From Deinococcus sedimenti (lineage in GTDB: Bacteria; Deinococcota; Deinococci; Deinococcales; Deinococcaceae), in assembly GCF_014648135.1 (NCBI RefSeq), contig NZ_BMQN01000001.1, positions 434,001 to 498,000 of the forward strand: DNA of 64,000 nucleotides, read 5' to 3'. Below the pieces are notes generated by a model. It saw only the letters and a program-made list of their open reading frames with translations, made no database searches and was not told the origin of the DNA. Both the position numbers and the translations under genes were made by a program. Each line of letters opens with the position of its first letter. Within the stretch, counting starts at the first letter, position 1. Shown here one piece after another: positions 34,535 through 45,150 of the stretch.

Positions 34535-35695
34535 ATGAAAGCCAGTGACCTGTGGCGACTCGCGTGGCGCGGACTGACCCGCCGCCGGGTCCGCACCCTC
34601 CTGACCGCGCTGGGCATCACAGTGGCGGTCGCCAGCATGGTGATCTTCCTGTCCCTGGGCGAGGGCATCCGCAAGGTCTTCACCAGCGAACTCGGCGGCA
34701 TCGGCCCGGACATCCAGGTGAGCCTCACGCCGCTGTCGCAGGGCATGGCGCTGCACCCCAACCTCCCGCAGAGCACCGTCACGCAGTTGCAGGCCCTGGC
34801 GCCCGAACTGGGCATCGAGACGGTCACGCCCGTCATCATGGCCGTGCGCGGCGGCCTGGACCCCACCCAGAGCGTCGTACTGTACGGCCTCCCGGCCAGC
34901 GGCGGGATCGGCGCGGTGTTCCCCAGCACCGCGCTGGCGCAGGGCCGCCTGCTGACAGCCGCGGACGAGCAGACCGGCGCGGCCGTCGTCGGTGCCAAGG
35001 CCGCGCAGAACCTCCGACTCAGCATCGGCAGCACCCTGAACCTCAACCGCCGCGCCAGCGTGAAGGTCGTCGGCGTCCTCGCCCCGCAGTCCGGACTGGT
35101 GGACAACTTCATCTTCATGCCGCTGACGCCCCTGCAGCGCAGCGAGGGCGCCGAGGACCGCGTGTCCCTCGTCGCCGTGAAACTCAAGGACCCCCGGCAG
35201 GCCCGCGCGGTCGCCACGGGCATCAGCGACCGCCTGAACCTGGAGGCCGCCACGCAGTCGGACTTCCTGAGCTTCATCGAGCGGGCCCTGCGTATCAGCG
35301 ACGCCGTGCGGTTCGGCATCTCCCTGATCGCGCTGATCGTGGGCGGGCTGGCCGTCGCGAACACCGTCATGATGGGCGTCTATGAACGCACCCGCGAGTT
35401 CGGCACGCTGCGCGCCATCGGGGCGCGGCCCGCGTTCGTCCGCGCCCTGGTCCTGACCGAGTCGCTGCTGCTGTCGCTGGTGGGTGGTGTGGGCGGCGTC
35501 CTGCTGGGCCTCGTGGGCATCGTGGTCGTGAACCTGTACACGCAGCAGCTCGCCGGGATCGACGCGGCGGCCCTCACGCCCCGCCTGACGCTGCTTGCAC
35601 TCGGCATCAGCTTCCTGCTGGGGCTGCTCTCTGGGCTGCTCCCGGCCCGCAACGCCAGCCGCCTGAGCATCACCGACGCCCTGGGGAGGGTCTGA
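34535..35695 (+). CDS. MacB/FtsX-like ABC transporter permease
   Basis: 386 residues. N-terminal membrane helix ([27 protein letters not shown]), a large extracytoplasmic MacB core-like domain, then three C-terminal helices with the FtsX motif [30 protein letters not shown] and a last helix before [18 protein letters not shown]. MacB-type permeases work by mechanotransmission on lipoproteins, peptides or drugs rather than classic import. The ATPase gene follows after 1 nt. Confidence 0.9.
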   Translation: MKASDLWRLAWRGLTRRRVRTLLTALGITVAVASMVIFLSLGEGIRKVFTSELGGIGPDIQVSLTPLSQGMALHPNLPQSTVTQLQALAPELGIETVTPVIMAVRGGLDPTQSVVLYGLPASGGIGAVFPSTALAQGRLLTAADEQTGAAVVGAKAAQNLRLSIGSTLNLNRRASVKVVGVLAPQSGLVDNFIFMPLTPLQRSEGAEDRVSLVAVKLKDPRQARAVATGISDRLNLEAATQSDFLSFIERALRISDAVRFGISLIALIVGGLAVANTVMMGVYERTREFGTLRAIGARPAFVRALVLTESLLLSLVGGVGGVLLGLVGIVVVNLYTQQLAGIDAAALTPRLTLLALGISFLLGLLSGLLPARNASRLSITDALGRV

Positions 35696-35696
35696 C

Positions 35697-36404
35697 ATGA
35701 CCGCCACCGAACCGACCGCCCGGACCACCACACCGGCCCTGACCCTCAGCGTCCACGACCTGTCGCGCGTGTACCCCAGCGGCGACGGGCAGGTGCAGGC
35801 CCTCGCGCCCTTCACGCACACGTTCCCGCCCGGCCTGACCGCCGTCGTCGGCCCCTCGGGCAGCGGCAAGAGCACCCTGCTGAACCTCCTGGCGGGCTTC
35901 GACACGCCCACCACCGGGCACGTGCAGGTGGGGGACACCAACCTCACCGCGCTCGACGAAACCCGCCGCGCCGACCTGCGACTGCGGCACTACGGGTTCG
36001 TGTTCCAGAACCACAACCTCGTCAGCATTCTCAGCGCGCAGGAGAACGTCGAGTTCCCCCTGACCCTCGCGGGCCTGCCCCCCCGCGAGCGGCAGGCGCG
36101 CGCCCGCGACCTGCTGGCCCTGGTGGGCCTGGACCGCCGCGCGGACCACCTGCCCAGTCAGCTGTCCGGCGGGGAAGCGCAGCGCGTCGCCATCGCCCGC
36201 GCGCTGGCCGGGAACCCCGGCGTGCTGCTGGCCGACGAACCCACCGGGAACCTCGACACCCGCACCGGCGAGCGCATCCTGGCGCTGCTGCGCGGCGCGG
36301 CCGACGCGGGCCGCACCGTCGTGCTGATCACCCACGACCGCGACATCGCCGCGCAGGCCGACCACCACCTCAGCGTCCGCGACGGGGTCGTCACGCCCGG
36401 CTGA
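35697..36404 (+). CDS. ABC transporter ATP-binding protein (LolD/MacB type)
   Basis: 235 residues. Walker [21 protein letters not shown] loop [10 protein letters not shown], signature [16 protein letters not shown], Walker [19 protein letters not shown] loop [16 protein letters not shown] lies 6 nt before the ATG, inside the end of the permease gene; the two form a complex. A GC-rich hairpin follows. Confidence 0.95.
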   Translation: MTATEPTARTTTPALTLSVHDLSRVYPSGDGQVQALAPFTHTFPPGLTAVVGPSGSGKSTLLNLLAGFDTPTTGHVQVGDTNLTALDETRRADLRLRHYGFVFQNHNLVSILSAQENVEFPLTLAGLPPRERQARARDLLALVGLDRRADHLPSQLSGGEAQRVAIARALAGNPGVLLADEPTGNLDTRTGERILALLRGAADAGRTVVLITHDRDIAAQADHHLSVRDGVVTPG

Positions 36405-36418
36405 ACCCCCACAGGAAC

Positions 36419-36445
36419 GCGGCCCGGACACTCGTGCCGGGCCGC
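36419..36445. terminator. Hairpin between convergent ABC and lipoprotein genes
   Basis: GCGGCCCGG (36419-36427) pairs perfectly with CCGGGCCGC (36437-36445), with CAC/GTG extending it in the loop. Serves either strand; no strong T-run. Confidence 0.6.
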
Positions 36446-36459
36446 GCCGCATTCACTGG

Positions 36460-36876
36460 TCAGGGGGCTGTGCCCACGCGCGTCTCGCCGTCCCGCAGCC
36501 ACAACACGCGCCCCTGCGCATCCCGCAGGCGCACGACCACCTGCACCGTCTCGCCCGGCTGCGCGCCCGCACCCGCGCGGCCATACGCGCTGGCCACGCC
36601 GCCCGCCGACTGCAGCGGCGACTTCCACAGGTCCGTGCCGCTCACGACGAACACGCCGTCCAGCCGCAGGGCAGGCAGCGCGTCGCGGGAATTCAGGCGG
36701 ACCTTCACCCCGAACCCGCCCGAGCCGCTGGCCGACGCGGAATCCAGCGTCACGACCTGCCCGCCCACGTTCAGCGCCGTCGGCGCGCCCAGCAGGTCCC
36801 CCACCGACGGCGGTACCCGTGGTGAGAACCCGCAGGCCGCCAGCAGCAGCGGCAGGCACAGCACGAAACGCTTCAT
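36460..36876 (-). CDS. Small lipoprotein of unknown function
   Basis: 138 residues. Signal MKRFVLCLPLLLAACGF with lipobox LAAC; lipidated Cys at residue 16. The mature domain (TALNVGGQVVTLDSASASGS, GETVQVVVRLRDAQGRVLWL) looks like a small beta-sandwich; no family recognised. Leaderless start: TACACT 7 nt before the ATG. Confidence 0.7.
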   Translation of the reverse strand: MKRFVLCLPLLLAACGFSPRVPPSVGDLLGAPTALNVGGQVVTLDSASASGSGGFGVKVRLNSRDALPALRLDGVFVVSGTDLWKSPLQSAGGVASAYGRAGAGAQPGETVQVVVRLRDAQGRVLWLRDGETRVGTAP

Positions 36877-36883
36877 GAGAACG

Positions 36884-36889
36884 AGTGTA
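36884..36889 (-). promoter_or_regulatory. -10 box (TACACT) for leaderless lipoprotein gene
   Basis: TANNNT with 7 nt to the ATG at 36876. Confidence 0.5.
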
Positions 36890-36934
36890 CCTGAGAACGT
36901 CCGGCAGAGGGTGAAGAGCTGACTCACCCAGCGT

Positions 36935-38887
36935 TCACCAGCTCAGATCCGGCGCTGTCACCACGCGGTCCCCCGGCTGATCCGAGAACAGCGTGTACGT
37001 GAGGGTGTACGTACCGGGGATGACGCGCGTCAGCACGATCGCGTCCCCATCCAGCCGTGGATTCAGGTTCGCGAGACTCGGCCCCTGCACCTGCAGCGGC
37101 CCCCGCACCGCCGGCTGAGCACCCGCCGCGGGCAGCGGGTCGATCAGGCGGACGTTCTCCAGCGTGCTGTCCACCGTGAACACCAGCGTCACCACGTACC
37201 CCTGCCCCTGCGCCGCAGCGTCCACACTCTTGTTCAGGCTGGCCCGCGCGCCGCCCTGCACGGTCCGCGTGACATTCGCGCCGCCCGGGTTCCGCACGCG
37301 AGCCTGCCCGGTCGTCCGCAGCCCGGCCGGGTCCAACACCGCCTCCGCCGTATCGCTGCGGCACACCCGGACCGGCACCTTCAGCCGCAGCGGCGCCCCC
37401 TGCCCGAACTCGCCGGTCACGTCCAGCGGGTAATCGGTGGACCAGCCGGCCGGCAGGTTCAGGTTCACCTTGCCCGTCAGGCGGTACGGGAACTCGGTCT
37501 TCGCCACGGCGGTCAGCTGCGTCACGTCACACAGGTTCAGCACGTCCGGCGACGTGATCAGCGTCAGGTCCACCAGCGGCCGGTACTCGATGGTCACGCG
37601 CTCCGTGCCGCTGTCCGTCACGCGGCCCGCCGCTGGCGGCGTGACCGAACTGCCCGGCACGGCGGTGGGCGTCACCGGGTACTCGCCTGGCGCGAGCGGG
37701 ACCGTGGCGGGCGTCGCCAGGGTCTGCCCACCCACCTGGAACGGCACGCCCGTCAGCGGGATGCGCTGCCCGGCGAACACCGCCACCGCCTCGATCAGCA
37801 GCTGCCCCTGCGGCGGCCGCGCCACGAACCGGATCTTCGTGAAGCCCGGCTGGTAGCGGATCTCGGTCGAGGACACGATGTTCCCCGTTCCCTGAATCAA
37901 GGTGCCGCTGACCGGTAGGTACCCGGGCGGCAGGACCGGGCGCACCACCGCGTCCCCCACCAGCTGATACGACGCGCCGGGAATCGGGCGGCCCTGCGGG
38001 TCCACCACGTCCACCAGCAGCTGATTGGCGATCTTCACGCCACCCGGCACCTCGAACCCGCCCACGCTGCCCGTGATGGGCTGATCGCCCCGGCGGAACG
38101 AGAAGCGAATCGCGTTGCTGTACTGCTTCGTGGTGCCCAGCACCCGGATGTACAGCCGCCACTCGCCCACCAGATCCGGCGTGATCCGGAACGCGTCGGT
38201 GGCCGTCTTGCCGTTCTCGCTGGGCGTGAGGTTCACGCGCCTTCCGCCCGGCTGCTCGGCCCAGAGTTCCGCCTCCAGCGGGCCGTCCACGTCGTAGTTC
38301 AGCAGATTCAGCGTCTGACCCACCCAGTCCGCCGTGACATTCACCCGCGCGGCCAGCAGCGGCTCGGCGTCCGTGGAGCGGGCATTCACGCTGAAGTCAC
38401 TCGTCTCCAGCCGGAACGGCTCGGCCACCCGCAGCGCGAACGAGTTCTTCCCGTTGCCCTTGCTCGTGACCTTCAGGGTGTACGTCCCGGCCCCCAGCCC
38501 GCCGCTGAACAGGCTCTCCCAGGTATGCTCGCGGTTCAGGCTGAAGCGCCGCTCCAGCACCGTGCCGCCCGCGCCGCTCAGGGTGAAGGTCGTCTCGAAC
38601 GGCTCGTTCTTCGCGTACAGCTCATCCCCGAAGTACCCGTCAGCCCGGCGGCCATCCACGTAATCCGCCAGGTTGAACGTCGGCGAGTAGACCTCCAGCC
38701 CCAGCGGCTTCCCGGCGTCCTGCGCGGACACGCGGATCACGTACGTCTCCTGCGCCTGCGGCCACTTGTCCCCCACCGACACCAGCGGCAGGGTACCGCC
38801 CGCCTGCGCAGCGGCAGGCGCCGCAAGCCCCAGGAACGCGGTCAGGACAACAACATGAACAGGCACACCACGGCGATTGACAGGCAT
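36935..38887 (-). CDS. Large exported protein with beta-sandwich and DUF11-like repeats
   Basis: 650 residues. Signal peptide with [22 protein letters not shown]. Several beta-rich units follow: two with pre-peptidase-like ends ([24 protein letters not shown]), a carboxypeptidase-regulatory-like unit ([11 protein letters not shown]), and a final DUF11-like part ([22 protein letters not shown]). Probably an adhesive or structural cell-surface protein; no catalytic motif seen. TATGCT 7 nt before the ATG sets the start. Divergent from alr. Confidence 0.7.
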   Translation of the reverse strand: MPVNRRGVPVHVVVLTAFLGLAAPAAAQAGGTLPLVSVGDKWPQAQETYVIRVSAQDAGKPLGLEVYSPTFNLADYVDGRRADGYFGDELYAKNEPFETTFTLSGAGGTVLERRFSLNREHTWESLFSGGLGAGTYTLKVTSKGNGKNSFALRVAEPFRLETSDFSVNARSTDAEPLLAARVNVTADWVGQTLNLLNYDVDGPLEAELWAEQPGGRRVNLTPSENGKTATDAFRITPDLVGEWRLYIRVLGTTKQYSNAIRFSFRRGDQPITGSVGGFEVPGGVKIANQLLVDVVDPQGRPIPGASYQLVGDAVVRPVLPPGYLPVSGTLIQGTGNIVSSTEIRYQPGFTKIRFVARPPQGQLLIEAVAVFAGQRIPLTGVPFQVGGQTLATPATVPLAPGEYPVTPTAVPGSSVTPPAAGRVTDSGTERVTIEYRPLVDLTLITSPDVLNLCDVTQLTAVAKTEFPYRLTGKVNLNLPAGWSTDYPLDVTGEFGQGAPLRLKVPVRVCRSDTAEAVLDPAGLRTTGQARVRNPGGANVTRTVQGGARASLNKSVDAAAQGQGYVVTLVFTVDSTLENVRLIDPLPAAGAQPAVRGPLQVQGPSLANLNPRLDGDAIVLTRVIPGTYTLTYTLFSDQPGDRVVTAPDLSW

Positions 38888-38894
38888 CACGCGG

Positions 38895-38900
38895 AGCATA
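38895..38900 (-). promoter_or_regulatory. -10 box (TATGCT) for leaderless gene at 38887
   Basis: TANNNT with 7 nt to the ATG; the divergent alr box lies about 70 bp away. Confidence 0.5.
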
Positions 38901-38968
38901 CACGCGCCCCGCCGCCCGTGGATGACGCCCTGCTGGACACACCCATCCGCACGCCCACGCGCGGGGAG

Positions 38969-38974
38969 TAGGAT
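38969..38974 (+). promoter_or_regulatory. alr: -10 box (TAGGAT) for alr
   Basis: TANNNT with 8 nt to the ATG at 38983 (5 nt to the GTG at 38980), favouring the ATG. Confidence 0.45.
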
Positions 38975-38982
38975 CGCCCGTG

Positions 38983-40065
38983 ATGACGCTCGCCGCCCGC
39001 GCCCACGCCTGCCTCTCCGACGCTGCCCTGCACGGCAACCTCACCCAGCTGTCCCGCCGCGCCGGCGTGCCCCTGCTGTTGCCCGTGAAAGCCAACGCGT
39101 ACGGGCACGGCCTGCGCCAGATCGTCACGCTGGCCGCCGCGCATCCCGACGTGTGGGGCTTCGCGGTCGCCACGCCCCGCGAAGCCGCGCAGGTGGCGGC
39201 CCTGATCCCCGGCCGTCCCGTGGTGCTCCTGACCCCACCCACACCCGCCGAGGTGCCCCTCCTGGCCGACCTGGGCGTGCGGCTCCCGGTCGCCTCGCTG
39301 CAGGAGGCCGACGCGCTCCCCGCCCACGCCCGCGCGCACCTGAAGGTCGACACCGGCATGAACCGCCTGGGCGCCCGCCCGGAAGACGCCGTGCAGGTGG
39401 GCACCCGACTCGCCGAGCGCGGCCTGCTGGAAGGAGCGTACACGCACTTCGCCACGGCCGACGAACCCGACCTGAGTTTCGCGCACGAGCAGCTGCGCCG
39501 CTTCCAGAGTGTGCTGGGCGCCCTGCCCGCCACGCCCCAACCCCTGCTCGCCCACGCCTCGAACGGCGGCGGCATCCTCTCCTTCGGCGCGCTGCCCGGC
39601 ATGCGCCTCGCCCGGCCCGGCCTCGCCAGTTACGGCTTCGCGCCCCCGCACCTGCGCAGCACGCTTCCCCTGCGCCCGGTCATGACCCTCACGGCGCAGG
39701 TCACGCACCTGCACACCGCCCAAGCGGGCGAAACCGTGAGTTACAACGGTCTGTGGCGCGCCCCGAGCGACACGCGCGTCGCCACCGTCGGCATCGGCTA
39801 CGCCGACGGCTACCCCCGGAACGCCACCGGCCGCGCCCACGTGCTCATTGGCGGCGAGCGACGCCCCGTGCTGGGCCGCATCTGCATGGACCAGCTCATG
39901 GTGGACGTCACCGGCCTGGATGTTCAGCTGGGCGACCCCGTCACCCTCTGGACCGACCACGACCTGACCGTCACCGACGTCGCCACCTGGGGCGACACCA
40001 TCGAATACGAAGTGCTGACCGGCCTGGGCGAACGGGTGGAGAGGGTTGTGGGGAGCGGGGAGTAG
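38983..40065 (+). CDS. alr: Alanine racemase
   Basis: 360 residues. PLP Lys at about 36 in [25 protein letters not shown]; the C-terminal beta domain with catalytic Tyr in [15 protein letters not shown] and [14 protein letters not shown]. It makes D-Ala for peptidoglycan. Start: ATG 38983 fits the leaderless box better than the GTG just before it. The last codons and the TAG stop lie inside a heptamer repeat (GGGGAGC GGGGAGT AGGGAGT), so the C-terminal GSGE probably derives from repeat invasion. Confidence 0.95.
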   Translation: MTLAARAHACLSDAALHGNLTQLSRRAGVPLLLPVKANAYGHGLRQIVTLAAAHPDVWGFAVATPREAAQVAALIPGRPVVLLTPPTPAEVPLLADLGVRLPVASLQEADALPAHARAHLKVDTGMNRLGARPEDAVQVGTRLAERGLLEGAYTHFATADEPDLSFAHEQLRRFQSVLGALPATPQPLLAHASNGGGILSFGALPGMRLARPGLASYGFAPPHLRSTLPLRPVMTLTAQVTHLHTAQAGETVSYNGLWRAPSDTRVATVGIGYADGYPRNATGRAHVLIGGERRPVLGRICMDQLMVDVTGLDVQLGDPVTLWTDHDLTVTDVATWGDTIEYEVLTGLGERVERVVGSGE

Positions 40066-40149
40066 GGAGTGGGCACAGCAGGGAGAGTGGGGCGCCGGAT
40101 GAGTCCAGGCGCCCCACTCTTTTCCACTTCCCACCACCCACTCCCCACT
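40050..40149. repeat. Inverted heptanucleotide arrays flanking a terminator hairpin (cassette 2)
   Basis: Left: three heptamers of the AGTGGGG type in another phase (40050-40070), overlapping the alr stop. Right: four heptamers NCCCACY (40122-40149), ending 4 bp before the rseP stop. The centre holds the 13-bp hairpin listed as terminator. Same plan as 16256-16420. Confidence 0.75.
40084..40123 (+). terminator. Rho-independent terminator after alr
   Basis: AGAGTGGGGCGCC (40084-40096) pairs perfectly with GGCGCCCCACTCT (40108-40120), followed by TTT. The sequence sits in the centre of heptamer cassette 2. Confidence 0.8.
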
Positions 40150-40153
40150 TCCC

Positions 40154-41272
40154 TCAGAAGAAGCGGCTGACGTCCCGGACGACCACGAACGCCATGAGGA
40201 GCATCACGAACGCGAAGCCTGCGAAGTTGATCGCCTGCTCCTGCTGGAAGGTCAGCGGGCGGCCCCGCAGCGCCCCCACGAAGGCCAGGACGATGCGGCC
40301 GCCGTCCAGGCCGGGGATGGGGATCAGGTTGAAGAACGCCAGCGAGAGGTTCAGCAGGATGGCGACCTGCAGCAAGGCCCAGGGGCTGACGGCGGCGGCG
40401 CGGGAGACGATCTCGGCGGTGCCGATGGGGCCACTGACGTTCTCGTCGCGGCTGAGGTCCAGCGTAAAGAACCGCTGGAACAGGCCCGCGAAGGACTGGA
40501 TGACCTGCGGGACGGCCTGCCCGGTCACCTGCCACGCGCGCACGAACGCCGCGCCGACGCTGACGGGTTGCACGTCCGGCGCGTAGCGGATGCCGAGCAG
40601 CTGCCGCTCGCCGTTCACGGTGGGCGTCCAGTCGAAGCGCACGTCGCGGGTCTGCCCGTCCCGCAGGACGGTGAAGGTGTGCGGCCCGGCCTTCGTCAGG
40701 ACGTCGCGGACGCCCTCCCAGCCCGCGACCGTCTTGCCGTTCACCGTCGCGGAGTCCGGGATGTCCTGCCCGTCGATTCCGGTGATGACGTCCCCCACGC
40801 GCAGGTCGAGCGTCTGCGCGCGGCTGCCCGGCACGACCTCCTCGATGCGGGCGCGGTCCGGCACCGCCACCCCCTGCGAACTGAACGCCACGGTCATCAA
40901 CCCGATCGCCAGCAGCAGGTTCGTCAGCGGCCCGGCCAGCAGGATCGCCACCTTCCCCCACACTGTCAGCGCCGCGAAGCCGCGCGTGGGCTGGCGGTAC
41001 CCGCCCTGCCCGTCCTCCTCGGGGGCCATGCCGTCGATCTCCACGTACCCGCCGATGGGCAGCAGGCTCAGGCGCCACTCGGTGCCGCGCCACATGCGCC
41101 GCAGCAGCACCGGCCCCATGCCGACGCTGAACGAGTGCACCGCCACACCCTGCCGCCGCGCCAGCGCGTAGTGCGCCAGTTCGTGCAGGAACGTCGCCAC
41201 GCCGATGATCAGCACCGTCCACAGCAGACCCAGCGGGGTCAGGGCCGCCGCGATGCCCTGAACTACATTCAT
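40154..41272 (-). CDS. rseP: Site-2 (M50) intramembrane metalloprotease RseP
   Basis: 372 residues. Zinc site HELAH at about 30-34 inside the first helix ([20 protein letters not shown]), then GGYVEIDG, one PDZ domain (about 145-200, [20 protein letters not shown]), and [12 protein letters not shown] with the third zinc ligand Asp. Cuts membrane-anchored regulators such as anti-sigma factors in regulated proteolysis; the target here is unknown. GGAGG with a short spacer precedes the ATG, and that Shine-Dalgarno lies at the end of dispersed repeat copy E. Last gene after cdsA-dxr. Confidence 0.94.
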   Translation of the reverse strand: MNVVQGIAAALTPLGLLWTVLIIGVATFLHELAHYALARRQGVAVHSFSVGMGPVLLRRMWRGTEWRLSLLPIGGYVEIDGMAPEEDGQGGYRQPTRGFAALTVWGKVAILLAGPLTNLLLAIGLMTVAFSSQGVAVPDRARIEEVVPGSRAQTLDLRVGDVITGIDGQDIPDSATVNGKTVAGWEGVRDVLTKAGPHTFTVLRDGQTRDVRFDWTPTVNGERQLLGIRYAPDVQPVSVGAAFVRAWQVTGQAVPQVIQSFAGLFQRFFTLDLSRDENVSGPIGTAEIVSRAAAVSPWALLQVAILLNLSLAFFNLIPIPGLDGGRIVLAFVGALRGRPLTFQQEQAINFAGFAFVMLLMAFVVVRDVSRFF

Positions 41273-41276
41273 ATGG

Positions 41277-41405
41277 CCTCCGATGGGACGGCGGGGTTCA
41301 GCCGTGCCATCCGAGCGGATGCGAGTGGGAGCAGGACGGGGACCGGACGTGGAGTTCGTCCTTCGGCGACCTCCCGGAGGGCGAACGCAACAGACGGTGC
41401 CCGAC
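41277..41405 (+). repeat. Dispersed two-hairpin repeat, copy E (subfamily 2)
   Basis: Fills the gap between the dxr stop and the rseP Shine-Dalgarno. Hairpin 1 GATGG ... CCATC (41282-41311), core CGAGCGGATGCGAG, GGGGACCGGACGTGGAG, hairpin 2 GTTCGTCC with GGGCGAAC (41354-41386), end AACAGACGGTGCCCGA. The right end abuts the dxr stop. Confidence 0.8.
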
Positions 41406-42596
41406 TCACGCCATCACCCCGTTCGCTGCGAGTTCCTGCGCGCGGGTGCGGGCCCAGGCGTCCACCTCGGCCAGCGTGTCCCAGGTCAGGGTCCCGGCGG
41501 GCGTGTCGTCCAGCACCCGTTCCAGCAGACGTGGAAGGTCCGTGAAGCCGATCTGCCCGGCCAGGAACGCGTCCACGGCCACCTCGTCGGCGGCGTTCAG
41601 CGCGACCGGCAGCAGCCCCCCGGCCTCTCCGGCGCGGTACGCGAGGCCCAGGCAGGGGAAGCGCGCGTGGTCCGGCTCGCGGAACTCCCAGGTGCCGCGC
41701 ATCGGCCAGCCCAGGTGCGTGCCCACCTCGCGCCCGCGCCGCGCGCCGCGCACGTCACCGGGCCGCTGCATGCCGGTCGGCGCGGCGTCGATCGCGTACG
41801 CGATGGGCAGCCGCATGTCGGTCGGCCCGAACTGCGCCTTCAGGCTCCCGTCCCGGAAACGCACCGCCGCGTGAATCAGGCTCTGCGGGTGCACCACCAC
41901 GCCCACCTGCGACAGCGGCAGGCCGTACAGGCTGGCGCACTCCATGACCTCCAGCCCCTTGTTCATCAGCGTGGCGCTGTCGATCGTCACCTTCGGGCCC
42001 ATGCTCCACGACGGGTGCCGCAGCGCCTGCTCGGGCGTCACGCCGCTCAGGTCGGTGGGCCCCTCACGGAACGGCCCGCCGGACGCCGTGAGGATCACCT
42101 CGGCCACGTCCGCCATGTCCTCGCCCGTCAGGCACTGGAACACCCCGGTGTGCTCGGAGTCGATCGGCACCACGCGCCCGCCGCCCAGCGAGGCTGCCTC
42201 CCACATCAGGTGCGCGGCCGTGACCATCGCCTCCTTGGTCGCCAGCGCCACCGCCTGCCCCGCCTCCAGCGCCGCGCGGGTGGGCGACAGGCCGATTAGC
42301 CCGCTCATGGCGTTCACGACCACTCCGGTCGCCACGGCTGCCACCTCGGCCGGGTCGGCGATCACGCGTACGCCCGGCAGCGCCTCACGTGCCTGCGCCA
42401 GCACCCCGGCGTCCACGCTGACCAGTTCAGGCCGGAACTCCCGCACCTGCGCGGCCAGCAACTCTAGGTTGCGCCCGGCGGCCAGCGCCGTCACCCGCCA
42501 GCCGCGCTCGCGCGCCACGTCCAGCGTCTGCGTGCCGATGCTGCCCGTACTGCCCAGCACCGCGATCCCGCGCCCTGCACCCTCGGAAAGACTCAT
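41406..42596 (-). CDS. dxr: 1-deoxy-D-xylulose 5-phosphate reductoisomerase
   Basis: 396 residues. NADPH loop [18 protein letters not shown]; metal site [21 protein letters not shown]; flexible lid [33 protein letters not shown] and [12 protein letters not shown]. It makes MEP, the committed step of isoprenoid synthesis. The usual LANKE motif reads LATKEAM, with Thr for the conserved Asn. Leaderless start: TAGCAT 7 nt before the ATG, so dxr has its own promoter within the cdsA-dxr-rseP run. Confidence 0.95.
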   Translation of the reverse strand: MSLSEGAGRGIAVLGSTGSIGTQTLDVARERGWRVTALAAGRNLELLAAQVREFRPELVSVDAGVLAQAREALPGVRVIADPAEVAAVATGVVVNAMSGLIGLSPTRAALEAGQAVALATKEAMVTAAHLMWEAASLGGGRVVPIDSEHTGVFQCLTGEDMADVAEVILTASGGPFREGPTDLSGVTPEQALRHPSWSMGPKVTIDSATLMNKGLEVMECASLYGLPLSQVGVVVHPQSLIHAAVRFRDGSLKAQFGPTDMRLPIAYAIDAAPTGMQRPGDVRGARRGREVGTHLGWPMRGTWEFREPDHARFPCLGLAYRAGEAGGLLPVALNAADEVAVDAFLAGQIGFTDLPRLLERVLDDTPAGTLTWDTLAEVDAWARTRAQELAANGVMA

Positions 42597-42603
42597 CCCC
42601 CGC

Positions 42604-42609
42604 ATGCTA
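42604..42609 (-). promoter_or_regulatory. dxr: -10 box (TAGCAT) for leaderless dxr
   Basis: TANNNT with 7 nt to the ATG at 42596. Confidence 0.5.
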
Positions 42610-42667
42610 GTGGACGCAGGGGATGAGGGCCGCACGGCGGCGCACGATTGACCGTCCGACCTCCCGC

Positions 42668-43498
42668 TCAGCGGGTGAACACACTGATATGCAGGAACAG
42701 GTACGTGGCGGGCACCGCGAACAGCAGGCTGTCCATGCGGTCCAGGAACCCTCCGTGCCCCGGCAGGCTGCTGCCGCTATCCTTGGTCTTCAGGGACCGC
42801 TTGATCAGGCTCTCGGACAGGTCGCCCAGCTGACTGGCACTGGCGACCAGAATCGAGTACAGCAGCGCCTCGAACGGCGTCCACACGTGCGTGAACGTCG
42901 TCAGCGCCAGCACCATCAGGAAACTGAACGCCAGGCCACCCACGGCCCCCTCGACGGTCTTGCCGGGACTGACCTCCGGGGCCAGCTTGCGCTTCCCGAA
43001 GAAGTACCCCACGAAGTACCCGCCGATGTCCGCCGCGAACGTCGCCATCAGCGGCAGCGCGAAGTACAGCAGCCCGTCCCCGGCGTCCGGGCTGTAGCGC
43101 AGCATCAGGAAGTACCCCAGCAGCCACGGGATGTACAGCAGCCCGAACATCGAGTACACGATCCGCTCCAGGGGCCGCTCGCCGGGCCGGATGACCTCCA
43201 CGACCAGCAGGTACCCCAGCGCGACCGTCAGGACCGCCTCGCGCCACGACCCGCCCGGCCACGGCGCCTGCGGCCACAGCGGCAGGCTGGCGATCATCAG
43301 CGCCGCCGCGAACACCGCGAGGCTCACGCGGCGCACGTCGATGTCGTTGCGGTCCAGCATGCGGATGTACTCGTACAGCCCCATGATCGCCACGACGATC
43401 AGCGCCGGGAGCATCGCCCACCAGCCGATCCACACGATCACGCTGAGAATCGCGAAGCCCACCACGCTCGTCAGGACGCGGCTGCTCAGCGACTCCAC
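42668..43498 (-). CDS. cdsA: Phosphatidate cytidylyltransferase CdsA
   Basis: 276 residues, about eight membrane helices. The C-terminal signature [20 protein letters not shown] then MDSLLFAVP is the CTP/metal site; [21 protein letters not shown] is the second conserved block. It makes CDP-diacylglycerol for phospholipids. The GTG start has GGGGG a few bases upstream. uppS, the usual upstream neighbour in this gene order, is absent; repeat copy C lies there. Confidence 0.94.
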   Translation of the reverse strand: MESLSSRVLTSVVGFAILSVIVWIGWWAMLPALIVVAIMGLYEYIRMLDRNDIDVRRVSLAVFAAALMIASLPLWPQAPWPGGSWREAVLTVALGYLLVVEVIRPGERPLERIVYSMFGLLYIPWLLGYFLMLRYSPDAGDGLLYFALPLMATFAADIGGYFVGYFFGKRKLAPEVSPGKTVEGAVGGLAFSFLMVLALTTFTHVWTPFEALLYSILVASASQLGDLSESLIKRSLKTKDSGSSLPGHGGFLDRMDSLLFAVPATYLFLHISVFTR

Positions 43499-43576
43499 GC
43501 GGCCCCCAGGGAACGGCCCATAGGAAAGTGCCGCCGGGGAGACCGGCGGTCACGGGCAGAGGAGGCGGGACGCCTT

Positions 43577-43709
43577 CTACAGACTCCGGTTGAACGGTTG
43601 GCACAATCGTTCAACCCGAGCGGAGCGAGCAGGAGAGCAACGGGTTCCGGGCGTGGAGTTAACAGATCGGCGGTGTCCCGATCTGTTAACGAAACAGACG
43701 GAGTCCGTA
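43577..43709 (+). repeat. Dispersed two-hairpin repeat, copy C (subfamily 2)
   Basis: Hairpin 1 GGTTGAACG (43588-43596) with CGTTCAACC (43608-43616); core CGAGCGGAGCGAGC; GGGTTCCGGGCGTGGAG; hairpin 2 a perfect 13-bp stem GTTAACAGATCGG (43658-43670) with CCGATCTGTTAAC (43678-43690); end AACAGACGGAGTCCGTA. The right end abuts the frr stop. Best preserved copy. Confidence 0.85.
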
Positions 43710-44261
43710 TCACCCGAGGATTTCCTGCTCCTTCTTCTGGAAGGTCTGGTCCACCCTGGCGATGAACTCGTCGGTGATCTTCTGCACGTCGGCCTCGCCG
43801 CGCTTGATCTCGTCGTCACCGATGCCCTCGACCTTCTTGACCTCGTCCAGCGCGTGCTTGCGGATGTTCCGCACGGCGATGCGGGCGTCTTCCGAGTAGC
43901 TCTTGGCGTTCTTCACGAGGTCCTTGCGGCGCTCCTCGGTCAGCATGGGCAGGCTGATGAAGATCGTGTCGCCCTTGTTGTTCGGGTTCAGGCCCAGGTC
44001 GCTGTCGCGGATGGCCTTCTCGATCGGGTTCAGCGCGCCGCGGTCCCAGGGCGTGATGACCAGCGTGCGGGCGTCGGGTGTGGTGATGCTCGCCACCTGA
44101 TCGATCGGCATGGTGCTGCCGTAGTAGTCCACGACGATCTTCTTCAGGATGCCGGGGTTGGCGCGGCCGGTGCGCAGCACCGAGAGGTTGTTCTCCAGCG
44201 ACTCGATGGCCTTGCCCATCTTCTCGCGGGTGTCGGCCTGGATGGTTTTCATGTCAGCCAT
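43710..44261 (-). CDS. frr: Ribosome recycling factor
   Basis: 183 residues, full length. MEKTIQ-like start ([21 protein letters not shown]), [42 protein letters not shown] [16 protein letters not shown] and the three-helix bundle end [19 protein letters not shown]. With EF-G it splits post-termination ribosomes. AAGGAG lies 8 nt before the ATG. Follows pyrH by 63 bp and is probably in its operon. Confidence 0.97.
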   Translation of the reverse strand: MADMKTIQADTREKMGKAIESLENNLSVLRTGRANPGILKKIVVDYYGSTMPIDQVASITTPDARTLVITPWDRGALNPIEKAIRDSDLGLNPNNKGDTIFISLPMLTEERRKDLVKNAKSYSEDARIAVRNIRKHALDEVKKVEGIGDDEIKRGEADVQKITDEFIARVDQTFQKKEQEILG

Positions 44262-44324
44262 GGGAGGGTCTCCTTGTGGGAAAGTGCCGCCAGTCTAAAG
44301 GATGGGACGGGACCGGCGGGAACG

Positions 44325-45035
<711 letters not shown>

Positions 45036-45116
45036 TCACCTCTACGAATGGGGGGGCGGGGGGCAGGAGAAACCGGCAACCGCGCGGGGCGGCTGCCGGG
45101 TGGACGGTGGCCGCGC

Positions 45117-45139
45117 AAAGGCCCCCGCTGCGGGGGGCC
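45117..45139 (-). terminator. Terminator between tsf and pyrH
   Basis: On the minus strand a 7-bp stem GGCCCCC/GGGGGCC with loop CGCAGC is followed by TTT. It lies just after the tsf stop and would limit read-through into pyrH-frr. Confidence 0.7.
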
Positions 45140-45150
45140 CAGGCGGGTCT

